From positions 1 through 33,386 of the forward strand of contig CAKZZS010000054.1 of the NCBI GenBank assembly GCA_937884975.1: a stretch of 33,386 nucleotides of DNA. The letters are read 5' to 3'. The notes beneath the pieces are model-generated. The model ran no database searches, was not told the origin of the DNA, and saw only the letters and a list, made by a program, of their open reading frames with translations. The translations under genes were made by a program, and so were the position numbers. The stretch is from an uncultured Clostridia bacterium (lineage in GTDB: Bacteria > Bacillota > Clostridia > Oscillospirales > Acutalibacteraceae). Below, piece by piece: positions 7,562-16,088 of this stretch; the first letter of the stretch is position 1, and each line of letters starts with the position of its first letter.

Positions 7562-7882
7562 ATGGAATTATTCTTCGGTGTTCTCTTTATATCCTTTATG
7601 TTTATAGGAATCGTCTTTTCGGTTTATGCGGTTGTTTATCTGCTTTTAAGACCGAGGGAAAGGTGTGAAACCGTTTTATTTCCTCTTTATGAGAATGACG
7701 GCGACATAAGAAGAATACTCGGCTACATTTCCTATAAGTACACGTTTTGCCCGGCCGGGGTGAAAATTGTGCTTGTTGATATGGGACTTAACAACATTCA
7801 GAAAGAGGTTTGCAGGCAGTTTTGCGCCGAAAATCCGTCGGTGAAGCTTATAACCTCTGAAAAAATAACGGAAGTGCTTTAA
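7562..7882 (+). CDS. Small membrane protein of unknown function
   Basis: This 106-residue protein has one N-terminal membrane segment (LFFGVLFISFMFIGIVFSVY) followed by a soluble domain with RPRERCETVLFPL and a mixed alpha/beta pattern. The ATG at 7562 is preferred over the in-frame ATG at 7541, which lies inside the rnpB terminator. The stop codon is immediately followed by the recD2 TTG start, so the two are likely one transcript. I do not recognise the family. The cytoplasmic part ends with NPSVKLITSEKITEVL and shows no catalytic motif I can name. Confidence 0.7.
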   Translation: MELFFGVLFISFMFIGIVFSVYAVVYLLLRPRERCETVLFPLYENDGDIRRILGYISYKYTFCPAGVKIVLVDMGLNNIQKEVCRQFCAENPSVKLITSEKITEVL

Positions 7883-10102
7883 TTGGACGACAGGAATGAA
7901 AAGGTAATAATTAACGGTACCGTTGAGAGTGTTACGTTCTGTAACCCTGCAAACGGCTTTACTGTTTTTGAATTTTCAAGCGATGAGGACGGGGACGTTT
8001 TCACCGCTGTAGGCGTCGTCAGCTCTCTTTCGCCGGGCGAGAGCGTAACGCTTACGGGCGTATGGCAGACGCACCAGTCCTTCGGCAGACAGCTTAAGGT
8101 GGAAATGCTTGAAAGACAGATGCCGGTAAGCACGGAACAGCTTTTCAAATATCTTTCCTCGGGCGTTATTAAGGGAGTCGGACCTGCCACTGCCGAAAAA
8201 ATAGTTAAAAAATTCGGAGAGGACAGCTTTGACGTAATTGAAAACGACTGCCTTCGCCTTACCGAAATAAAGGGCATTTCTCCCGAAAAGGCGAGGAAGA
8301 TTTCAAACGAGTTTAAAAATCAGTTTGCCGCGCGGAGTACCGTTATTGCGCTTGAGCAGTACGGTATGACTACGAGCGAATGCCTTGCCGCGTTTAAAAA
8401 ATTCGGCGTTGAAGCGGCTTCAATAGTTAAAAATAATCCTTACAGACTCTGTACCGAAATTGACTCGATAGGCTTCGAGCGAGCGGAGGAAATCGCGTCA
8501 AAAATCCCTTCCTCCTTCAACCGCGAATACCGTTCGAACGCAGGGCTTCTTCATATAGTCAAGCATAATCTTTACTCAAACGGACACACCTGTCTGCCCA
8601 GAGAAAAAATGATAAAGCCTGCGTGTGATTTTCTTGATATTACTGCCGATGAGGCTGAAATAGCTATAGACTCTTTAATCAGCGAGAGACAGCTTATAAC
8701 CGAAAAAATAAATGACCGCGATTTTCTGTTTTTGCCTTCGTCATACAATGCCGAAAAGAAAATCGCTTCAAGAATGGACGTGCTTTTGCGCTTTCCTCCC
8801 GAGCAGAATTTCACCTTAAGCGAGGACATAGACCGCATTGAGAAAAAGGACAAAATCACTTACGGCGAAAAGCAACGCGAGGCAATTGAAAAAGCCGTCA
8901 ACAAGGGTATTCTTATCCTTACGGGCGGTCCCGGAACCGGTAAAACGACAACAATAAAAGGTATGCTTCGCCTTTTTGAAAGAGAAAAGCTTGATATTGT
9001 CCTTGCCGCGCCGACGGGAAGAGCGGCGCAGAGAATGACCGAGGTAACCGGGTACGAGGCGAAAACAATTCACCGACTTTTAGAGGTCGAATGGGACGAG
9101 AGCGACAGACCCGTTTTCAGACGCAACGCAAGAAACCCTTTGGAAGCGCAGGTGCTAATAGTCGACGAGCTTTCAATGGTTGATATTCACCTTTTCGCGT
9201 CTCTTATGGACGCGCTCCCGTTCGGCTGCAGGCTCATTATGGTCGGCGACAGCAACCAGCTTCCGCCCGTCGGAGCAGGAAACGTGCTTCACGACTTAAT
9301 TGATTCGGGTCTTTTGCCCGTTGTTGAGCTTAACGAAATTTTCCGTCAGGCTCAGCAGTCGCAGATAGTTACAAATGCCCACTCAATTGTCCGCGGCGAA
9401 AAGATAGATTTAACGAGAAATGACGGCGACTTTTTCTTTTTGAAAAGGGGTAACGGAATTCTTGCCGCAAAGACGGTAAGGGAGCTTTACTGCGAAAGGC
9501 TGCCTGCGGCTTACGACTATAACCCGATTAAGGATATTCAGGTGCTTTGTCCCTCCCGAAAGGGCGACGTCGGCACGGTTCAGATGAACAGAATGCTTCA
9601 GGAAGCGGTTAACCCGTATTCCGACGGCAGAGCGCAGTTCATCTTTAAGGGAACTGCGTTTCGCTCCGCGGACAAGGTTATGCAGATTAAAAACAACTAC
9701 GACCTTGAATGGGAAACGGATGACGAGAAGGGGACGGGAATATTCAACGGCGATATCGGCTTTATTGAGGATATTGACACCCGTTCGGGCGTGCTGTTTA
9801 TAAACTTTGACGGCAAACGGGTTATGTACCCGGCGGCTAATCTCGAGGAGCTTGAGCTGTCCTACGCGGTAACCGTTCACAAAAGTCAGGGCAGCGAGTT
9901 TAAGTGCGTAATTCTTTTAGCAGTCGGCATTGCTCCGCAGCTTTCTTACAGAAATCTTCTCTATACCGCTGTGACAAGGGCAAAGGATAATCTTATAATT
10001 GTCGGAACCGAAATGCAGGTTTTTTCAATGATAGAAAACGATAAAAAGACAAAGCGGTATTCGGCGTTAAAGCATTTTCTTACAGAGGGTAAAAATGAAT
10101 AG
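7883..10102 (+). CDS. recD2: ATP-dependent 5'-3' DNA helicase RecD2
   Basis: RecD2 is a superfamily 1 helicase of RecBC-less bacteria that acts in replication-fork and repair transactions. The 739-residue protein has an N-terminal OB-like region, helix-hairpin-helix repeats (about residues 90-200, GVGPATAEKIVKKFGED and IKGISPEKARKI), a Walker A GGPGTGKTTT at about 346, a Walker B LIVDELSMVD at about 425, VGDSNQLPPVGAGN, and the C-terminal TVHKSQGSEF motif at about 663. It starts with TTG directly after the previous stop codon (TAATTG), with GGAAG eight bases upstream. The 3' end overlaps comF by eight bases. Confidence 0.95.
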   Translation: MDDRNEKVIINGTVESVTFCNPANGFTVFEFSSDEDGDVFTAVGVVSSLSPGESVTLTGVWQTHQSFGRQLKVEMLERQMPVSTEQLFKYLSSGVIKGVGPATAEKIVKKFGEDSFDVIENDCLRLTEIKGISPEKARKISNEFKNQFAARSTVIALEQYGMTTSECLAAFKKFGVEAASIVKNNPYRLCTEIDSIGFERAEEIASKIPSSFNREYRSNAGLLHIVKHNLYSNGHTCLPREKMIKPACDFLDITADEAEIAIDSLISERQLITEKINDRDFLFLPSSYNAEKKIASRMDVLLRFPPEQNFTLSEDIDRIEKKDKITYGEKQREAIEKAVNKGILILTGGPGTGKTTTIKGMLRLFEREKLDIVLAAPTGRAAQRMTEVTGYEAKTIHRLLEVEWDESDRPVFRRNARNPLEAQVLIVDELSMVDIHLFASLMDALPFGCRLIMVGDSNQLPPVGAGNVLHDLIDSGLLPVVELNEIFRQAQQSQIVTNAHSIVRGEKIDLTRNDGDFFFLKRGNGILAAKTVRELYCERLPAAYDYNPIKDIQVLCPSRKGDVGTVQMNRMLQEAVNPYSDGRAQFIFKGTAFRSADKVMQIKNNYDLEWETDDEKGTGIFNGDIGFIEDIDTRSGVLFINFDGKRVMYPAANLEELELSYAVTVHKSQGSEFKCVILLAVGIAPQLSYRNLLYTAVTRAKDNLIIVGTEMQVFSMIENDKKTKRYSALKHFLTEGKNE

Positions 10103-10850
10103 TATTTCGCTTCGTCAGTTTATTTTAAACGCTTTTTTCCCTAAAAGGTGCGCGCTTTGCGGAACGGTAATAAATCCGCATTACCGACTTTGTAAAGAAT
10201 GCGAAAGCGGAAGCTTTTTCATAAAGGACGAAATCTGTACCTTTTGCGGCGCCGAAAAGCAGTTTTGCAAATGTAAAAAGCATAAAAATTCCTACTCTGC
10301 CGTGTGCGCTCCGTTTTATTACAGGAACGGAGCCAAAAGAGCCGTGTTAAAGCTTAAATACGGCAACGGCGGCGAGTATGCAAAGAACCTTTCGTCCTAT
10401 ATGGCGCAATGCGTCAAAAAGAATTATTCGGATATAATAATAGATGAAATCTGTTTTGTTCCGATGACCGCCCGTCAGGAAAAACAGCGCTCCTTTAACC
10501 AGAGCGAGCTTCTTGCAAACGGACTTTCTCAACTGTTGGGAATACCCGTAAGAAAGTATCTTGTAAAGGAATTTGAAACCAAGCCGCAGCACTCGCTTAA
10601 GGAGAGCTTAAGAAAGGGCAACGTGCTCGGCGCATACAATGCAGGCGAGGTGTTTGAAAATTCCTCGTTAAAGCAGAGAAGCGTTGAAAAAATAAGTCCC
10701 GAGGGTAAAACAATTCTTCTTTGCGACGACATTAAAACAACGGGTTCAACGCTTAACGAATGCGCAAAAATGCTTCTGCTTTCGGGCGCAAAAGAGGTTG
10801 TATGCGTAACGGCTGCGATTACAAATAATCGTGTTGACAAAAACAAATAA
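10095..10850 (+). CDS. comF: ComF-family phosphoribosyltransferase-like protein
   Basis: ComF proteins support natural DNA uptake in competent bacteria and are widespread in species not known to be competent. This 251-residue protein has an N-terminal zinc-ribbon region with several Cys pairs (CALCG, CKEC, CTFCG, CKCKKH) within residues of about 19-60, and a C-terminal type I phosphoribosyltransferase domain with the PRPP-binding loop ILLCDDIKTTGST at about residue 206. It overlaps recD2 by eight bases, forming a DNA-processing operon. The valS promoter lies within its last codons. Confidence 0.93.
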   Translation: MNSISLRQFILNAFFPKRCALCGTVINPHYRLCKECESGSFFIKDEICTFCGAEKQFCKCKKHKNSYSAVCAPFYYRNGAKRAVLKLKYGNGGEYAKNLSSYMAQCVKKNYSDIIIDEICFVPMTARQEKQRSFNQSELLANGLSQLLGIPVRKYLVKEFETKPQHSLKESLRKGNVLGAYNAGEVFENSSLKQRSVEKISPEGKTILLCDDIKTTGSTLNECAKMLLLSGAKEVVCVTAAITNNRVDKNK

Positions 10851-10862
10851 AGGTGTTAATAT
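10834..10862 (+). promoter_or_regulatory. Promoter of the T-box/valS operon
   Basis: TTGACA (10834-10839) and TAATAT (10857-10862) are 17 bases apart. The promoter overlaps the 3' end of comF, and the transcript would begin at about 10869, just before the T-box leader. Confidence 0.75.
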
Positions 10863-10879
10863 ACATTATAATATTAAAG

Positions 10880-11105
10880 GCTGTGAAGAGGATTAAGGTA
10901 TTTTGCCGCTTTAAGAGAGTTGCCGTTCGGTGCAAGGCAATACGGCGTTTACCGTCGTCACCTCGGAGCTTTCCTGCCGAATTTTTAAGCAGGGACGGTC
11001 TGCCGCCGTTACAGGCTTTGAGCGGCTCGTTTTTATAACGGGCAATTTGAGTGGTACCACGGATTTTATTCGCCTCATACTTTTGTATGAGGTTTATTTT
11101 TTTAT
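10880..11105 (+). promoter_or_regulatory. T-box riboswitch, valine type
   Basis: T-box leaders bind uncharged tRNA and switch from termination to read-through when the amino acid is scarce. Visible parts are the AAGAGAG motif (10913), a specifier region ACCGTCGTCACCTCGGAGCT in which GTC is a valine codon, the conserved T-box GAGTGGTACCACGG (11049-11062) that pairs with the tRNA acceptor end, and a terminator CCTCATAC-tttt-GTATGAGG with a T-rich tail (11073-11105). The valine assignment rests on the GTC specifier and on valS downstream. An inserted GIY-YIG gene separates the leader from valS. Confidence 0.9.
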
Positions 11106-11108
11106 TAT

Positions 11109-11140
11109 TGTCATCCTGAGCGTAGCGAAGGATCTAAACC
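11109..11140 (+). repeat. Left palindromic repeat of the GIY-YIG block
   Basis: The sequence reads TGTCATCCTGAGCGTAGC followed by GAAGGATCTAAACC. Its centre folds as ATCCT-GA-GC...GC-GA-AGGAT. Confidence 0.85.
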
Positions 11141-11153
11141 TACAGGAGAAAAA

Positions 11154-11435
11154 ATGTATTACGTATACATTATGACAAATAAAAATGACGGAACAATGTA
11201 TATCGGAATGACAAACGATTTAGTCAGACGGGTATACGAGCACAAAAACCATTTGGTGAAGGGATTTACATCAAGATATAATGTTGAAAAACTTGTTTAT
11301 GTTGAAGAAGCGTCAGATGTGATGGATGCTATTCAAAGAGAAAAGCAATTAAAGGGATGGACTCGTGCGAAGAAAAACGCACTTGTTGAATCACTTAATC
11401 CTGAATGGGAAGATTTGTGGTATTCTCTTTTTTAA
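11154..11435 (+). CDS. GIY-YIG nuclease family protein
   Basis: This 93-residue single-domain protein matches the small GIY-YIG family (COG2827/UPF0213 type). The two signature tyrosine segments are YYVYIMTN and MYIGMTN, followed by the catalytic-type Arg region LVRRVYEHK, GFTSRYNVEKLVYVEE, and a conserved Glu in AIQREKQLKGW. Such domains cut DNA; the biological target of these small versions is not established. The start has a good ribosome site (ACAGGAG). It lies inside the T-box-controlled leader and just upstream of valS, so its expression should follow valine-tRNA charging. It is exactly framed by inverted copies of a repeat found elsewhere in the window. Confidence 0.93.
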   Translation: MYYVYIMTNKNDGTMYIGMTNDLVRRVYEHKNHLVKGFTSRYNVEKLVYVEEASDVMDAIQREKQLKGWTRAKKNALVESLNPEWEDLWYSLF

Positions 11436-11467
11436 GGTTGAGATTCTTCACTTCGTTCAGAATGACA
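11436..11467 (-). repeat. Right palindromic repeat of the GIY-YIG block (inverted)
   Basis: Read on the minus strand it is TGTCATTCTGAACGAAGTG followed by AAGAATCTCAACC. It begins directly after the GIY-YIG stop codon. Confidence 0.85.
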
Positions 11468-11495
11468 ATCTATACATTTTTTTGGAGGGAAAACA

Positions 11496-14201
11496 ATGCG
11501 AAAGGAACTTGCAACAAAGTACGATCCCAAGGACGTTGAGGACCGTATATATGCCGAATGGCTTAAAAACAAGTATTTCCACGCTCGCCGTGAGGAGGGA
11601 AAGGAGACTTATACAATAGTCATTCCGCCTCCGAATATCACCGGCCAGCTTCATATGGGACATGCGCTTGACAATACTTTACAGGATATTCTTATCCGCT
11701 ATCACCGTATGGCGGGTTACGATACTCTCTGGCTTCCCGGCACCGACCACGCTTCAATTGCAACGGAAGCGAAGATAGTTGAGGCTATGCGTAAGGAGGG
11801 GATTTCCAAGGAGGACCTCGGAAGAGAAAAATTCCTTGAACGCGCGTGGGACTGGAAAAAGCAGTACGGCGGAAGAATTATTGAACAGCTTAAAAAGATG
11901 GGCTCGTCCTGCGACTGGGACAGAGAGCGCTTCACTCTTGACGAGGGCTGTTCAAGAGCCGTAAGAGAGGTTTTTGTTAATCTCTATGAAAAGGATTTAA
12001 TTTACCGCGGAAACAGAATGGTAAACTGGTGTCCGCACTGCAACACCTCGATTTCCGACGCAGAGGTTGAATACGAGGAGCAAAACGGCAATTTCTGGCA
12101 TCTTCTTTATCCCGTAAAGGAAACAGGCGAAAAATTAGAGCTTGCCACAACACGTCCCGAAACTATGCTCGGCGATACTGCGGTTGCAATTAACGCAGAG
12201 GACGAAAGGTACAAGCACCTTCACGGCTGCCACGTTATCCTGCCGCTTCTCAATAAGGAAATTCCCATTGTCTGCGACGAACACGCCGATATGACAAAGG
12301 GCACGGGCGTAGTTAAAATCACGCCTGCTCACGACCCGAATGACTTTGAGGTAGGCGTTCGCCATAATCTTCCTATTGTCCGCACGTTTACCTATGACGG
12401 TTATATGACCGGCGCAAAGGAGAAGGAAGAAGCCGACGAATTAAGAAAATCGGGTAAGGCTACGCAGAATGAGCCGGAGGTTCTTGACTGCGGAAAATAC
12501 GCCGGAATGAGCACTCTTGAAGCGAGAAAAGCTATATTAGAGGACCTCGAAAAGGGTGGATACATCAAGGAAATTGAACCCATTAAGCACGACGTCGGCA
12601 CTTGCTACCGCTGCGGCACAACAATTGAGCCTATGGTTTCAAAGCAGTGGTTTGTCCGTATGGGACCGCTTGCCGGTCCTGCTATGGAAAGCGTTGAAAA
12701 GGGCGAAATCAAATTTGTTCCCGACCGTTTTAAGAAGAATTATATGAGCTGGATGAGAGGTACAAGAGACTGGTGCATTTCCCGTCAGCTCTGGTGGGGT
12801 CACAGAATTCCTGCGTGGTACTGTGACGACTGCGGCGAAACGATTGTTTCAAAGACGGATGTTGACGTTTGCCCGAAGTGCGGCGGAAAAAATCTTTCGC
12901 AGGACCCCGACACGCTTGACACCTGGTTCTCGTCTGCGCTCTGGCCGTTTTCAACTCTCGGCTGGCCCGATGAAACCGAGGATTATAAGCACTATTTCCC
13001 GACTAACACCCTTGTTACGGGTTATGACATTATCGGCTTCTGGGTTAGCAGGATGATTTTCTCCTCGCTTGCCTATACGGGTAAGCCGCCGTTTGATACG
13101 GTTCTTATCCACGGCCTTGTCCGTGACGCATTGGGCAGAAAGATGTCAAAGTCTTTGGGTAACGGTATTGATCCGCTTGAAATAATTGACAAATACGGCG
13201 CCGACGCTTTGCGCTTTACTCTTGCAACGGGTAACAGCCCCGGAAACGATATGCGTTTCTCGGACGAAAAGGTTGAAGCCAGCCGTAACTTTGCAAATAA
13301 AATCTGGAACGCTTCAAGATATATTCTTATGAACATCACCGAAGACGAGCCGGCTCCCCATATCCCAGAAAAGCTTTCTCTTGAGGATAAATGGATATTA
13401 AGCCAGTATAATACTCTTGTAAAAGAGGTTACGGATTCGCTTGATAAGTTTGAGCTCGGTATGGCGGTTCAGAAGCTTTATGACTTTATCTGGGACGTTT
13501 TCTGCGACTGGTACATTGAGCTTACCAAAATCCGACTTAACGGCGAGGATGAAGAGGCAAAGAAAACTGCGAAAGCAGTTCTTGTATATGTAATGTCAAA
13601 TACACTCAAACTGCTTCACCCGTTTATGCCCTTCATCACCGAGGAAATCTGGCAGGCTCTTCCGCATGACGGAGAAACGATTATGCTCTCATCCTGGGCA
13701 AGGTATGACGAAAAGCTCGATTTCTCGGATGAAGAGGCAAAAATGGATATGATTATGACCGCCATTAAGGCTGTAAGAAACCGCAGGGCGGAGATGAACG
13801 TTGCTCCCTCAAAGAAGGCGAAGGTGTCTATTGAAACGTCATTTAAGGACACCTTCACAAGCGGTTCGGTATTCTTTAACCGTCTTGCTTCCGCAAGCGA
13901 GGTTGAGGTCGGCGACAGATTCGACAATATGGACGGTGCTGTTTCAATTATCACCGAAAGCGCAAGAATTTATATTCCGCTTGACGAATTAGTCGATTTC
14001 AAGGCGGAGCTTGAACGCCTGAACAAGGAAAAGGCGGCGGTTCAAAAGGACCTCGACTTTGTAAACAACAAGCTTAATAACAAAAACTTTGTTGAAAAAG
14101 CGCCTGCCGCAGTTGTTGAAGGACAGCGCAAGGCACAGGCGGCTTACCTTGAAAAGATGAAAATGCTTGATGAAAGCATTGCAAAATTGGAAAACAGATG
14201 A
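11496..14201 (+). CDS. valS: Valyl-tRNA synthetase
   Basis: This cytoplasmic class I synthetase charges tRNA-Val. The 901 residues are the usual size. The HIGH-type motif is at about residue 51 (NITGQLHMGHALDNT) and KMSKS at about 548 (GRKMSKSLGN). The editing-domain region contains TTRPETMLGDTAVAIN, and the anticodon-binding domain contains WDVFCDWYIELTK. The last 65 or so residues form the C-terminal coiled coil. Cys pairs at WCPHC, CYRCG, CDDCG and CPKCG suggest bound zinc. The ATG follows GGAGGGAAAAC. It is regulated by the upstream T-box. The last four bases overlap folC (ATGA). Confidence 0.97.
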   Translation: MRKELATKYDPKDVEDRIYAEWLKNKYFHARREEGKETYTIVIPPPNITGQLHMGHALDNTLQDILIRYHRMAGYDTLWLPGTDHASIATEAKIVEAMRKEGISKEDLGREKFLERAWDWKKQYGGRIIEQLKKMGSSCDWDRERFTLDEGCSRAVREVFVNLYEKDLIYRGNRMVNWCPHCNTSISDAEVEYEEQNGNFWHLLYPVKETGEKLELATTRPETMLGDTAVAINAEDERYKHLHGCHVILPLLNKEIPIVCDEHADMTKGTGVVKITPAHDPNDFEVGVRHNLPIVRTFTYDGYMTGAKEKEEADELRKSGKATQNEPEVLDCGKYAGMSTLEARKAILEDLEKGGYIKEIEPIKHDVGTCYRCGTTIEPMVSKQWFVRMGPLAGPAMESVEKGEIKFVPDRFKKNYMSWMRGTRDWCISRQLWWGHRIPAWYCDDCGETIVSKTDVDVCPKCGGKNLSQDPDTLDTWFSSALWPFSTLGWPDETEDYKHYFPTNTLVTGYDIIGFWVSRMIFSSLAYTGKPPFDTVLIHGLVRDALGRKMSKSLGNGIDPLEIIDKYGADALRFTLATGNSPGNDMRFSDEKVEASRNFANKIWNASRYILMNITEDEPAPHIPEKLSLEDKWILSQYNTLVKEVTDSLDKFELGMAVQKLYDFIWDVFCDWYIELTKIRLNGEDEEAKKTAKAVLVYVMSNTLKLLHPFMPFITEEIWQALPHDGETIMLSSWARYDEKLDFSDEEAKMDMIMTAIKAVRNRRAEMNVAPSKKAKVSIETSFKDTFTSGSVFFNRLASASEVEVGDRFDNMDGAVSIITESARIYIPLDELVDFKAELERLNKEKAAVQKDLDFVNNKLNNKNFVEKAPAAVVEGQRKAQAAYLEKMKMLDESIAKLENR

Positions 14202-15433
14202 CCTATAAAGACGCCGAAAATTATGTTCATTCCCTTTTGGCTTTCGGAATTAAGCCGGGACTTGAACGGATAAGCAAATTACTTTCTCTCTGCGGTAATC
14301 CGCAGGGAGATTTGCGCTTTATTCATATCGCAGGCACCAACGGGAAAGGCACAACGTCCACCTTTATTTCAAATATTCTTTCCGAAGCAGGATATAAGAC
14401 GGGGCTTTTCACCTCGCCTTATGTAAAGGATTTTCTTGAGAGAATACAAATTGACGGCAAGAGCGTTTCAAAAAGAACCTTTGCGTCAGCCGTTGAAAGG
14501 GTTAAAAACGCAGTTAAAAAAATGGATGAACAGCCGACTGAATTTGAGGTTATAACTGCGGCGGCAATGCTCTGTTACAAAAAGGAAAACTGTGATATAG
14601 TTGTGCTTGAGGTCGGCCTCGGCGGCAGGTTCGACGCAACAAATATTATTGACGCGCCTCTTTGCTCCGTGATTACCTCGGTTTCACTTGACCACACGCA
14701 GGTGCTCGGCGACACGGTTTCGCAAATCGCAGCCGAAAAGTGCGGTATAATAAAAGAAAACGGTATTACCGTTACCTCGTCAAACCAGAACAAAGAAGCG
14801 TTAAAACAGATTAAAAAGAGCGTTAAGGAAAAGAATAACTCCCTTGTCATTTCCGATTTTGAAAGCGTGAAAATAACAAAGGAGAGTATTTACTTTACCG
14901 AGTTTTCCTATAAAAATAAAAAATATAAAATCCGTCTTATTGGCGCTCATCAGGTTGAAAACGCTCTGAACGCAATTGAAGCGGTAAGGCATATTAAAGG
15001 CGTTACGGATAAAAATATCAAAGACGGACTTTTAAAAACCGAAATGACTGCGCGAATGCAGATAATAAACGAAAAGCCGCTGACGCTTATTGACGGCGGT
15101 CATAACGAGGGTTGCGCTCTTGCGCTTGAAAAGGTTTTGAAAAGCTTTATTAAAACCGATATTCACGCTTGTATAGGTATGATGGCGGATAAGGACTGCG
15201 AAAAGTATTTAAGTATAATTTTACCGCTGTGCAAGTCCGTTACAACCGTCACACCGAATAACCCGAGAGCAATTTCGGCAAAAGAACTTGCAAAGACAGC
15301 TAAAAAATACTGTAAAAATGTTTTTGTTGCTTCAACGCCGAAGGAAGCGAGAAAACAAGCAGAAAAAAATGCAGGTGAAAACGGCGCGGTAGTAATCTGC
15401 GGTTCGTTTTACCTTGCAGGGGAAATACTGTAA
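14198..15433 (+). CDS. folC: Bifunctional folylpolyglutamate synthase / dihydrofolate synthase
   Basis: FolC joins glutamate to dihydropteroate and extends the folate polyglutamate tail in the cytoplasm. The 411-residue protein starts MTYKDAENYVHSLLAFGIKP, has the Mur-ligase P-loop HIAGTNGKGTTSTF at about residue 45, LFTSPYVKDFLERI, and VVLEVGLGGRFDATNII. The length fits the family. It overlaps valS by four bases and so is co-translated behind the valine T-box, an arrangement common in Firmicutes. No clear terminator follows; two direct copies of the TGTCATTC palindrome do. Confidence 0.95.
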   Translation: MTYKDAENYVHSLLAFGIKPGLERISKLLSLCGNPQGDLRFIHIAGTNGKGTTSTFISNILSEAGYKTGLFTSPYVKDFLERIQIDGKSVSKRTFASAVERVKNAVKKMDEQPTEFEVITAAAMLCYKKENCDIVVLEVGLGGRFDATNIIDAPLCSVITSVSLDHTQVLGDTVSQIAAEKCGIIKENGITVTSSNQNKEALKQIKKSVKEKNNSLVISDFESVKITKESIYFTEFSYKNKKYKIRLIGAHQVENALNAIEAVRHIKGVTDKNIKDGLLKTEMTARMQIINEKPLTLIDGGHNEGCALALEKVLKSFIKTDIHACIGMMADKDCEKYLSIILPLCKSVTTVTPNNPRAISAKELAKTAKKYCKNVFVASTPKEARKQAEKNAGENGAVVICGSFYLAGEIL

Positions 15434-15441
15434 AAGGTGAA

Positions 15442-15520
15442 TGTCATTCCGAGCGTAAGCGAGGAATCTCAACTTTAGAAAAATGAATGTCATTCCGAGC
15501 GTAAGCGAGGAATCTCAACC
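15442..15520 (+). repeat. Two direct copies of the TGTCATTC palindromic repeat
   Basis: Copies at 15442-15474 and 15488-15520 are almost identical. Each reads TGTCATTCCGAGCGTAAG then CGAGGAATCTCAAC, folding as ATTCC/GGAAT around a GC-rich inner part. They lie 46 bases apart between folC and the PspC gene and belong to the same family as the repeats around the GIY-YIG gene. Confidence 0.9.
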
Positions 15521-15547
15521 TTATTTATTAAAAAAGGAGTAAAAGAA

Positions 15548-15745
15548 ATGAACGGGAAAAAGCTTACAAAAGGCCATGATAAAATGCTTGCGGCTGTATG
15601 CAGCGGCATAGCGGAATACTTTGATATTGACGTAACGCTTGTCAGAGTCGGTTACGCATTATTGACCGCTTTCTTTGCCGGCATACCCGGAATAATCGCT
15701 TACATTGTTCTTGCGGCAGTAATGCCCGAGCCGACAGATTATTGA
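15548..15745 (+). CDS. PspC-domain membrane protein
   Basis: This 65-residue protein consists of a single PspC domain: KKLTKGHDKMLAAVCSGIAE then YFDIDVTLVRVGYALL, and a hydrophobic segment ending AYIVLAAVMPEP. PspC-type proteins sit in the membrane and take part in envelope-stress responses; this minimal version may be only a membrane anchor or sensor. AAAGGAG precedes the ATG. It stands alone between the repeats and an inverted-repeat element. Confidence 0.92.
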   Translation: MNGKKLTKGHDKMLAAVCSGIAEYFDIDVTLVRVGYALLTAFFAGIPGIIAYIVLAAVMPEPTDY

Positions 15746-15761
15746 AAAATAATCAATAACA

Positions 15762-16072
15762 AAAACCCTTCGGAATTAGGGCGTGCGGATTAGGGATTTA
15801 ATAGCCTCAAAAACCATCCTTTAGCGTAATACTACGTTAAAAATGCTCGGAATACAAAACAGTATTCCTGCGCTTTTCGCCTTGTCTTACACTAAAATAT
15901 GATTTTTTGAGGTGCATACGCAATTTTGAAATAGAAATTTTTCGTTAGAACAATGAATAAAAGCGGGTTAAGGCTGACACCTTAACCCGCTTTTTGAAGC
16001 AGTTATAGCGGAAAAGGGCTTTTCAAAATCTGTTAAATCCCTTATCTGCACGCCCTTTAACCGAAGGGTTTT
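15762..16072. repeat. Composite inverted-repeat element, copy 1
   Basis: The 38-base ends (15762-15799 and 16035-16072) match inverted at 32 positions; the left one begins AAAACCCTTCGGAATTAGGG and the right one ends CCGAAGGGTTTT. Nested inside is a second inverted pair (CCTCAAAAACCAT with ATGATTTTTTGAGG) around a core starting CGTTAAAAATGCTCGG with the hairpin GAATAC/GTATTC. A strong hairpin follows at 15959-15994. There is no open frame of note in these 311 bases. The core resembles the one at 27293-27332. It fills the gap between convergent genes. Confidence 0.75.
15959..15997. terminator. Bidirectional terminator inside the inverted-repeat element
   Basis: AAAAGCGGGTTAAGG and CCTTAACCCGCTTTT form a 15-base stem with a six-base loop, A-rich on one side and T-rich on the other, so it can act on both strands. 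Confidence 0.8.
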
Positions 16073-16088
16073 AAATTTTAATTGATAT

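Larger units (their letters stand above)
11109..11467 (+). mobile_element. Candidate GIY-YIG element bounded by inverted palindromic repeats
   Basis: A 359-base block begins TGTCATCCTGAGCGTAGC and ends in the inverse orientation with CGTTCAGAATGACA. The two 32-base ends match at 26 positions when one is reverse-complemented. The only gene inside is the GIY-YIG nuclease, whose stop codon abuts the right repeat. The block sits between the T-box terminator and the valS ribosome site, so it looks inserted. No clear target duplication is visible. Its status as a mobile unit is inferred, not shown. Confidence 0.55.

Noticed and set aside
10930..11175. Open frames across the valS leader
   Set aside because: They are translations of the T-box structure and repeat, without ribosome sites.
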